The notes under the pieces are model-generated. The model was not told the DNA's origin. It saw only the letters and a program-made list of their open reading frames with translations, and ran no database searches. Positions 1-5,368 of a DNA stretch of 5,368 nt are shown here, piece after piece (the stretch's first letter is position 1; each line of letters starts with the position of its first letter). Origin of the DNA: Acidobacteriota bacterium (lineage in GTDB: Bacteria > Acidobacteriota > Terriglobia > Terriglobales > Acidobacteriaceae); NCBI GenBank assembly GCA_021810815.1, contig JAJZHR010000207.1, positions 1 to 5,368 of the forward strand. Reading direction: 5' to 3'. Position numbers and translations under genes: made by a program.

Positions 1-1
1 A

Positions 2-1000
2 GCAGCCACGCTCTATCGCTCAGGCGCGCAACCCTCCAAAGCGATCCCCGGCATCGCTCCCAGCGTGTGGCGCGCGCAGCCGAACCTCGCCAATCCCTAC
101 AGCGAAACCGCATCCTTCAACATCGAACACTCTCTTCCCGCGCAATGGACAGTGAGCGCCGAATATCGATTCGCCCATGGCGTGAAGATGGGACGCGCCG
201 TAAACGCCAATCTCGCCCCTCCCGTGCCGCTCTCCCTCGTGAACTCCGCCAGCCTCGGCATTGCTTCGCCAACGCCGCAGCAGCTTGGCCGGCTCATCTT
301 CCCCTCGGCGCGGCTGAACCCTGCCTACGACGCCATCAACCAGTTCCAGACCGAGGCCAGCTCAAGCTACAACGGAGCCACCTTCACCGTGAACCGGCAG
401 TTCGACGAGCAATTCGAGTTGATGGCTGGCTACACCTTCTCCAAGACCATCGACGACGCATCGTATGACACCGAGCAGCCGCAGAATCCGTATGCCTTGC
501 AGGCCGAACGAGCCTTGTCCCTGCAGGACCAGCGCCATCGCTTCGTTCTCAGCGGACTCTGGGTGCTCGGCCCTGACCTCGACGATCCCCACGACGCCGC
601 AACCGCAGCATCGCCCGGCCCTCTGATGAAAGCGATCACTGGCCTGGAGTTCGCGCCGATCCTGTCCGTCGGCAGCGGATTCCGAGGCAACCCGCTCACC
701 GGCCTCGACAGCAACCTCGAGCACATCTATCCCTTCGCGTCGCGGCCCCTCGGCATGGCGCGCAACAGCCTTGTCGCTCCGGCAAACTTCAATCTCGACC
801 TGCGCGTGCTCAAGATGGTTCCCATCTGGCGCGGTCATCTGGACATCGTGGCGGAATCGTTCAACTTTCTGAACCACCCCAACGTATCTCTGATGAATCC
901 CGTCTTCGGGTCTTCCGCCACCTCAGCGCCGCAGTTCGGAAAGCCGATTGAGAACGCGGACGCGCGGCGCATCCAGTTCTCGCTTGATTTCGAGTATTGA
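2..1000 (+). CDS. TonB-dependent receptor, Oar-like (Acidobacteria type), C-terminal part; 5' end outside the window
   Basis: The reading frame is open from base 2 to the TGA at 998-1000, giving 332 residues with no start in view. The GTG at 65 is internal, because the frame continues upstream of it without a stop. The visible part looks like the C-terminal half of an outer-membrane beta-barrel: alternating polar/hydrophobic strands, YTFSKTIDDAS (about residue 144 of the visible part), DQRHRFVLSGLW (about 176), a strand with LDLRVLKMVPIW, then ESFNFLNHPN (about 285) and a terminal strand RIQFSLDFEY ending in an aromatic residue, as expected for BAM-inserted barrels. These phrases are typical of the large carboxypeptidase-regulatory/TonB-dependent receptors abundant in Acidobacteriota, usually about 1,000-1,200 residues long. 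The plug and N-terminal domains are therefore missing here. The role is energy-dependent uptake across the outer membrane; the ligand cannot be read from this part. Neighbouring polysaccharide-active enzymes suggest an oligosaccharide, which is inference. Confidence 0.88.
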   Translation, partial: AATLYRSGAQPSKAIPGIAPSVWRAQPNLANPYSETASFNIEHSLPAQWTVSAEYRFAHGVKMGRAVNANLAPPVPLSLVNSASLGIASPTPQQLGRLIFPSARLNPAYDAINQFQTEASSSYNGATFTVNRQFDEQFELMAGYTFSKTIDDASYDTEQPQNPYALQAERALSLQDQRHRFVLSGLWVLGPDLDDPHDAATAASPGPLMKAITGLEFAPILSVGSGFRGNPLTGLDSNLEHIYPFASRPLGMARNSLVAPANFNLDLRVLKMVPIWRGHLDIVAESFNFLNHPNVSLMNPVFGSSATSAPQFGKPIENADARRIQFSLDFEY

Positions 1001-1035
1001 CAGCCTCGGCAAAGCCATCCATCGCCAGCCGGTGC

Positions 1036-1041
1036 TATATT
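1036..1041 (+). promoter_or_regulatory. possible extended -10 promoter element for the CE15 gene
   Basis: TATATT at 1036-1041 is preceded by TG one base upstream (1033-1034), matching the extended -10 pattern TGnTATAAT with one mismatch. It lies in the gap between the receptor and the esterase and would start a transcript near 1048, giving a leader of about 30 bases. No -35 box is seen at the proper distance: the perfect TTGACA at 997-1002 is 33 bases away. The call rests on the -10 alone, and read-through from the receptor gene is equally possible. Confidence 0.3.
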
Positions 1042-1056
1042 GCGGCCTGTGCCGCA
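1041..1056 (+). repeat. short perfect inverted repeat in the leader of the CE15 gene
   Basis: TGCGGC (1041-1046) and GCCGCA (1051-1056) form a perfect 6-bp stem with a 4-base loop CTGT. It sits just downstream of the possible -10 element and nine bases before the Shine-Dalgarno site. It has no following T-run, so it does not look like a terminator. It could be a small leader hairpin or a half-site-type operator, but short GC palindromes also arise by chance in such DNA. Confidence 0.3.
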
Positions 1057-1064
1057 CAACGTAT

Positions 1065-1072
1065 GGAAGGGG
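1065..1072 (+). promoter_or_regulatory. Shine-Dalgarno site that fixes the CE15 start
   Basis: GGAAGGGG at 1065-1072 lies six bases before the ATG at 1079. It decides in favour of that ATG over the in-frame TTG at 1040 and GTG at 1049. Those upstream starts would also place a charged, non-signal-like stretch before the export signal. Confidence 0.7.
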
Positions 1073-1078
1073 ACGTCA

Positions 1079-2413
1079 ATGTCATTGAAAGACAATCTTG
1101 CTCCCGGCTTGCTTCTTTGTGCATTCGCTCTGTCAAACTGCATGGCCGCCGCTGGCCAGGCCCTGACGCTGCGTCCACCAGCACCTCCGCCTGCGGTGGT
1201 CGCAGGAATTCCAGTCAATTACGACGAGGCAAAGGTCGGAACCTATCAACTCCCCGACCCCCTCCTGCTTGCCAACGGAAAACAGGTGCGCGATCCCCAT
1301 ACCTGGTACAAGAAGCGCCGGCCTCAGATCGTGAAGCTCTTTGAGGAGAATCAATATGGCCGTGCTCCCGGCCGCCCTGCGGGCATGAGCTTCGATGTGT
1401 TCGACAAGGGGACGCCCGCGTTCGGACGCAAGGCCATTCGCAAGCAGGTGACCATCTATTTCTCTGCCGACAGGAAAGGACCGAAGCTGGACCTGTTGGA
1501 ATACCTGCCTGCTGGCGCCAGAAAGCCCGTGCCTTTGCTGCTGAATATCAGTTTCAGCGCCAACTCAAGCGCGGTGGACGACCCGGGCGTCAAGGTTGGC
1601 CAAGTCTGGAACGCCAAAACGAACAAACGGATTCCTGCCATAAATGGCAGAACCTTCGGAAAACTGAATGTCCTCCCAATCATCGACGCCGGTTTCGGCG
1701 TTGCTACGTTCAACTACGCCGACGTGGACCCCGATTCCCTGGGAGGTCTCCCGTACGGTGTGCGAGCCATGTACCTGAAGCCTGGACAGACCCAGCCCGC
1801 CCCTGATGAATGGGGCTCGATCGCTGCCTGGGCCTGGGGCTTGAGCCGCGCCATGGACTATCTGGAGACTGACCCGGGGGTTGACGCAAAGCGCGTCGCG
1901 ATCATGGGAGTGTCGCGGCTTGGCAAGACCGTGATGTGGGCCGGAGCGCGCGACACCCGCTTCGCCATGGTGATTGCCAGTTGCTCCGGCGAGGGCGGCG
2001 CTGCGTTGAGCAGGCGCGACTATGGCGAGACCATCGCCCACCTCGTCGCGCCTACGCGCTACCCATACCAGTTCGCGGCCAACTACGCGAAATGGGCCGG
2101 ATTCCCGGATCGAGCTCCGATGGACGCCAATATGCTGGTCGCCCTGATTGCGCCGCGCCCCGTCCTGCTGCAGACAGGCAACAAGGATTTCTGGTCGGAC
2201 CCGAAGGGGGAGTTCCTTGCCGCCGTGGCAGCAGGCCCGGTCTACAAACTCCTCGGCCGGGATGGGCTGGACACGGACCAATGGCCCCCAGCTGGAACTC
2301 CCATCCTCCACACCATTGGCTACTACATGCATGACGGAGGCCACGGAACCGTTCCCTCCGACTGGGACATCTTTCTGGAGTTCATGAAAATGCACCTGAA
2401 GCCCGGGTCGTAA
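1079..2413 (+). CDS. secreted carbohydrate esterase family 15 protein (glucuronoyl esterase type)
   Basis: This is an alpha/beta hydrolase of 444 residues, a normal length for bacterial CE15. Family members cleave the ester between 4-O-methyl-glucuronic acid of xylan and lignin alcohols, or related uronic-acid esters. A signal peptide covers about residues 1-28 (hydrophobic LLLCAFAL, likely cleavage after GQA), so it acts in the periplasm or outside the cell. Family marks seen: WGSIAAWAWGLSRAMDYL (about 245-262), the nucleophile elbow GVSRLGK with Ser279, SGEGGAALSRRDYGET (from 303), LIAPRPVLLQTGNKDFWSDPKGEF with Asp370, and HDGGHGTVPSDW with His418/His422; His422 is the likely catalytic base. 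The site 23 residues after the Ser, where many members have Glu, is Cys302, so Asp370 is the probable acid. The usual bacterial GHSR and NFxGN stretches read GVSR and, at 156-162, NISFSAN, so this is a divergent member and the exact substrate is open. It lies between a TonB receptor and a rhamnosidase, suggesting a shared pathway. Confidence 0.87.
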   Translation: MSLKDNLAPGLLLCAFALSNCMAAAGQALTLRPPAPPPAVVAGIPVNYDEAKVGTYQLPDPLLLANGKQVRDPHTWYKKRRPQIVKLFEENQYGRAPGRPAGMSFDVFDKGTPAFGRKAIRKQVTIYFSADRKGPKLDLLEYLPAGARKPVPLLLNISFSANSSAVDDPGVKVGQVWNAKTNKRIPAINGRTFGKLNVLPIIDAGFGVATFNYADVDPDSLGGLPYGVRAMYLKPGQTQPAPDEWGSIAAWAWGLSRAMDYLETDPGVDAKRVAIMGVSRLGKTVMWAGARDTRFAMVIASCSGEGGAALSRRDYGETIAHLVAPTRYPYQFAANYAKWAGFPDRAPMDANMLVALIAPRPVLLQTGNKDFWSDPKGEFLAAVAAGPVYKLLGRDGLDTDQWPPAGTPILHTIGYYMHDGGHGTVPSDWDIFLEFMKMHLKPGS

Positions 2414-2438
2414 GGATGCCGCAGCAACTCGGCATCCT
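2413..2438 (+). terminator. stem-loop overlapping the CE15 stop codon; possible weak terminator or processing hairpin
   Basis: AGGATGCCG (2413-2421) and CGGCATCCT (2430-2438) are perfect reverse complements, making a 9-bp stem with an 8-base loop. The first stem base is the last base of the TAA stop. The bases after it are CTCCTGC rather than a T-run, so it lacks a classical intrinsic terminator tail. It could partly terminate transcription, stabilise the 3' end of the esterase message, or tune expression between the esterase and the rhamnosidase. The inverted repeat is certain; its role is inferred. Confidence 0.5.
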
Positions 2439-2497
2439 CTCCTGCATATCCGGCGCTCCATCCACACGCATTCAAAGTTCCCGCTTCCTCGCATTCC

Positions 2498-2503
2498 AGG
2501 AGA
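2498..2503 (+). promoter_or_regulatory. Shine-Dalgarno site of the rhamnosidase gene
   Basis: AGGAGA at 2498-2503 precedes the ATG at 2513 by nine bases. That ATG opens directly into an Arg-Arg plus hydrophobic export signal, which supports the start choice. No convincing promoter was seen in the 99-base gap, so the gene may be transcribed from upstream. Confidence 0.65.
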
Positions 2504-2512
2504 AGACGAGCC

Positions 2513-5368
2513 ATGAGAAGAACATCCGCCGCAGTAGCTCTCGTTGTGGGATCGATAGCTCTCCTGGCCGCCGTTGGAGTGGCCCGATCGCAGACCTCGG
2601 GCGATCCTCTGGAGCAAGGCTTCAAAAATCCACCGGACTCCGCCAGGCCTAGAACATGGTGGCACTGGACAGGCGGGAACGTAACGAAGGATGGAATCAC
2701 CAAGGACCTGGAGTGGATGAAGCGCGTCGGAATCGCCGGCTACCAGTTGGCCGACGTCTCTTCCGGCAGCGGCCAGACGGTGGAGAAGAAATTGCTGTTT
2801 GGAACTCCCGAGTGGCTGGACGCGGTGCGCCACTCGGCGGCCGAAGGGCAGCGGCTGGGGCTGGAGATGTCGATCTTCAGCTCGCCCGGATGGAGCGAGG
2901 CGGGCGGTCCCTGGGTCAAGCCGCAGGAGGCGATGAAGAAACTCGTCTGGAGCGAAACAAATGTGCAAGGCCCGCTGAAGTTTGCCGGGAAGCTGCCCCA
3001 GCCTCCCTCCAGCAACGGGCCCATCCGCGACCTCTCCGTTGGAGGAGGTCCCCGCGGCCTCGGCGCGAAGCCGCTCTCCACCTACTACGGCGACAGCGCA
3101 GTGCTGGCCTACCGCACGCCCGCGGACGAAGTCGCAATGGCGCAGTTGCACCCGAAAATAACAGCGAACTCGGGCCCCATCGATGCCTCCGCTTTGCTGG
3201 ACGACAACCTGAATACCGCTGTGACAATCCGAGCCCCGGAGCACGGCGGCCCTGCGTGGCTGCAGTTTGAGTTTGCCCAGCCCTTCGCAGCGCGCGCTCT
3301 GACGCTCGGCAGTCGCAGAGGAATTCCCGTCGGCCGCCTGCTTGCCAGCGACGATGGCAAGACCTTCCGCACGCTGGCTGTGATGCCCGGTCCGCAGGGC
3401 TACCACGGAGCGCAGGTGCGAACCTTCGCCTTTCCGGCCACCACAGCGCGGTTCTACCGTGTTGAACTATCAGGCGCTCCCCTGACGCCAGCGGCCGTGA
3501 TCTCCGGCGGCCCAGCTCTGCCCACCCAGGAATACACGCTCACTGAGGCCATGCTGTACTCCGATGCCCGCGTGAATCGCTGGGAAGACAAGGCCGCCTA
3601 CGGCAGTCTGATGGACGAGTATCACTCCTCGCCAACTCCGGCAACGCCCGCAGCAGCCGAAATCCAGCAATCGACCATTGTCGATCTCACCTCGAAGATG
3701 GCCAGCGATGGCAGCCTCGATTGGCAGGTTCCACCCGGAAAATGGACTATTCTGCGCCTGGGATATTCGCTGACCGGGGCCACCAACCATCCCGCCGCAT
3801 CCACGGGCTACGGATACGAAGTCGACAAGTTCAGCCCGAAGTATGTTGCCGACTACTTTCACGGCTACATGGATCCCATTGCCCAGACTCTGCGCCAGAC
3901 CCTGGGCCCGCTCCTGGGCCAAAGCCTGCAATACATGGTCATGGATAGCTGGGAAGCTGGCATGCAGAACTGGACGGACGACATGGTCAGCCAGTTCCGC
4001 GCGCGGCGGGGCTACGATCCCACGCCCTACCTTCCTGTGCTGGCTGGCCGCGTCGTGCAGAGCGCAGAGGTCAGCGACCGCTTCCTGTGGGACTTCCGCC
4101 GCACCATGGCAGACATGTACGCGGACGATTTCTACGGCACCATGGAAACGATGCTGCGGCAGGAGGGAATGAAGTCCTACGCCGAAGCCTCCGGCGTTGC
4201 CCTGGAGATACCCGAGGACTCGCTCCTCAACAAGAGCAAAGTGGATATTCCGATGGCAGAGTTCTGGGTCCATGCCCTGCATCCGGAGTCAATGTACTAT
4301 GTGGACGTTCGCGGCGCAGCCTCGGCGGCCCACGTCTACGGCAAGCCGCTCGTCGCCGCCGAGTCCTTCACCGGAGGCAGCTATGAGGCTCCCTACACGC
4401 TGAAGAAGGTAGCCGACTACTGGTTTGCCCAGGGAGTCAACCGTCTGGTCTTCCACACCTCGGCGGAGCAGCCGCTCGACACCAAGCCCGGCAACGTGAT
4501 GGTCGGAACCAACATCAACCGCAACATCACATGGGCGGAGCAGGCCCGGCCGCTCATGACCTACTTCGCGCGCGTGTCCTTTCTTCTGCAGCAGGGACGC
4601 TTTGTCGCGGACGTCGCCTATCTGCTGCCGGAGGGCGCACCTTCCACAATGCCATTCTGGGGCGCGGGGCTGCAGCCTGCGCCGCCAAAGGGCTATGACT
4701 ACGACTACGTGAATACCGATGTCCTGCTGCATCGAATGTCCGTGGACAAGGACGGCCGATTGCTGCTGCCAGACGGCATGGCCTACCGCGTGCTAGTCTT
4801 GCCGCCAACTCGCCGGATGACTCCAGAAGTGCTCCGCAAAATCCACGAACTGGTGGCTGCCGGCGCAACCGTTGTCGGTGAGCGTCCAACGAGGTCGCCC
4901 AGTCTCGCCGGCTATCCCAGGTCAGACAGCGAAGTGCGCACCCTGGCCGCCGATTTGTGGGGCGGCATGGACGGCATCGCCAGCACCCAGCACGCCTATG
5001 GGAAGGGCATGGTGATCTGGGGGCTGCCCATCCAGGACGTGCTGGAGAAGCTGGACGTTCCCAGAGACTTCGATGCCAGTCAGCCTCTGGATCTCGACCT
5101 GGCGGCCATTCAGGCCAGGGCCGCCGCCAATCCCAGTAACCCGCTGCCCTCCGCTCTGGTATGGATTCACCGCCGAACGACCGACGCCGACATCTATTTC
5201 GTCGCCAACCAAAGGGACGCGGCGCAGGACGTGGAAGCCAGGTTTCGGGTGAGCGGAAAGACCGCGGAGATATTGCATCCTGACACCGGCGCCATCGATC
5301 CTGCCGGATATGCGATTGCGAACGGACTCACCACAGTGCCGCTGCATCTTGCGGAGCGCGAGGCCGTC
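2513..5368 (+). CDS. secreted GH106-type alpha-L-rhamnosidase, 3' end outside the window
   Basis: One uninterrupted frame runs from ATG 2513 to the window edge, giving 952 residues without a stop. Family members hydrolyse terminal alpha-L-rhamnose from pectins (RG-I, RG-II), arabinogalactan and similar glycans, with inversion. An export signal lies at about residues 1-26 (RR then AAVALVVGSIALLAAVGVA). GH106 marks follow in order: RTWWHWTGGNVTKDGI (47-62), SPGWSEAGGPW (about 124-134), an embedded jelly-roll/F5-8-like stretch with LLDDNLNT to RFYRVEL (about 223-320), TGYGYEVDKFS (D438), MDSWEAG with Glu481, YAEASG with Glu558, PMAEFW with Glu583, and AAESFTGG with Glu617. By analogy with characterised GH106 enzymes, Glu481 and Glu617 are the likely catalytic pair (recalled, not aligned). 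A Rossmann-like, amidotransferase/trimerisation-type region spans about 695-830. The last residues, a beta-rich stretch after IYFVANQ, stop shortly before the expected end of the catalytic core; the family usually runs to about 1,000-1,200 residues. No frameshift was found. Confidence 0.88.
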   Translation, partial: MRRTSAAVALVVGSIALLAAVGVARSQTSGDPLEQGFKNPPDSARPRTWWHWTGGNVTKDGITKDLEWMKRVGIAGYQLADVSSGSGQTVEKKLLFGTPEWLDAVRHSAAEGQRLGLEMSIFSSPGWSEAGGPWVKPQEAMKKLVWSETNVQGPLKFAGKLPQPPSSNGPIRDLSVGGGPRGLGAKPLSTYYGDSAVLAYRTPADEVAMAQLHPKITANSGPIDASALLDDNLNTAVTIRAPEHGGPAWLQFEFAQPFAARALTLGSRRGIPVGRLLASDDGKTFRTLAVMPGPQGYHGAQVRTFAFPATTARFYRVELSGAPLTPAAVISGGPALPTQEYTLTEAMLYSDARVNRWEDKAAYGSLMDEYHSSPTPATPAAAEIQQSTIVDLTSKMASDGSLDWQVPPGKWTILRLGYSLTGATNHPAASTGYGYEVDKFSPKYVADYFHGYMDPIAQTLRQTLGPLLGQSLQYMVMDSWEAGMQNWTDDMVSQFRARRGYDPTPYLPVLAGRVVQSAEVSDRFLWDFRRTMADMYADDFYGTMETMLRQEGMKSYAEASGVALEIPEDSLLNKSKVDIPMAEFWVHALHPESMYYVDVRGAASAAHVYGKPLVAAESFTGGSYEAPYTLKKVADYWFAQGVNRLVFHTSAEQPLDTKPGNVMVGTNINRNITWAEQARPLMTYFARVSFLLQQGRFVADVAYLLPEGAPSTMPFWGAGLQPAPPKGYDYDYVNTDVLLHRMSVDKDGRLLLPDGMAYRVLVLPPTRRMTPEVLRKIHELVAAGATVVGERPTRSPSLAGYPRSDSEVRTLAADLWGGMDGIASTQHAYGKGMVIWGLPIQDVLEKLDVPRDFDASQPLDLDLAAIQARAAANPSNPLPSALVWIHRRTTDADIYFVANQRDAAQDVEARFRVSGKTAEILHPDTGAIDPAGYAIANGLTTVPLHLAEREAV

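Noticed and set aside
65..67. GTG at 65 as the true start of the receptor gene
   Set aside because: The same frame is open back to base 2, and the protein begins in the middle of a barrel with no signal peptide or plug domain. The gene is cut by the window edge.
997..1041. TTGACA at 997-1002 as the -35 box paired with TATATT at 1036-1041
   Set aside because: The spacer would be 33 bases, about twice the usable 16-18. TTGACA also overlaps the end of the receptor gene.
1040..1081. Upstream TTG (1040) or GTG (1049) as the esterase start
   Set aside because: They lack a good ribosome site and would add a non-signal-like extension. The ATG at 1079 has a Shine-Dalgarno site six bases upstream and opens an export signal.
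1130..1144. Possible lipoprotein box LSNC in the esterase signal peptide (Cys21)
   Set aside because: Asn before the Cys does not fit the usual Gly/Ala/Ser at that position, and a signal peptidase I type site (GQA) follows a few residues later.
2656..3270. 204-codon + strand frame starting just inside the rhamnosidase gene
   Set aside because: It is out of frame with the GH106 protein and gives Arg/Gly/Pro-rich, low-structure protein. The 2513 frame carries all the family motifs.
1565..3406. 613-codon open frame on the - strand
   Set aside because: It lies antisense across the CE15 gene, the gap and the start of the GH106 gene. Its translation is rich in Arg, Gly, His and Ser with no recognisable domain, as expected for a shadow frame in high-GC coding DNA.
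3470..4282. 270-codon open frame on the - strand
   Set aside because: It is fully antisense to the most conserved part of the GH106 gene, with no domain-like content and no convincing ribosome site examined.

Overview
The window is high-GC bacterial DNA. It carries three genes in the same direction on the + strand, and all three products appear to be exported, for breakdown and uptake of plant or microbial polysaccharides. The style of the first gene (an Oar-like TonB-dependent receptor C-terminus with the phrases YTFSKTIDDAS and DQRHRFVLSGLW), together with the CE15 and GH106 enzymes, points to a soil-type Acidobacteriota genome (Terriglobia/Acidobacteriaceae or Bryobacter/Solibacter-like). 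This assignment is inferred from protein style; no rRNA or marker gene is present.

Layout: positions 2-1000 hold the last 332 residues of an outer-membrane TonB-dependent receptor, with its start outside the window. A 78-base gap follows, holding a possible extended -10 element, a small palindrome and a good Shine-Dalgarno site. Positions 1079-2413 encode a complete secreted carbohydrate esterase of family CE15 (glucuronoyl esterase type). A perfect 9-bp inverted repeat overlaps its stop codon. After a 99-base gap, positions 2513-5368 encode the first 952 residues of a secreted GH106-type alpha-L-rhamnosidase that runs off the right edge. This is the largest gene in the window and is easily missed because it has no in-window stop.

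Together the genes suggest a small glycan-utilisation locus. The rhamnosidase would remove alpha-L-rhamnose, the CE15 esterase would open uronic-acid esters (glucuronoyl-lignin or similar), and the TonB-dependent receptor would carry released oligosaccharides or another ligand across the outer membrane. No SusD-like partner, regulator, sugar kinase or inner-membrane transporter is in view. No tRNA, rRNA, CRISPR array, insertion sequence or long repeat was seen. The most notable points are that the CE15 protein has a cysteine where many relatives carry the catalytic acid (with an alternative Asp available), and that CE15 sits beside GH106, which hints at a rhamnose- and uronic-acid-containing substrate.
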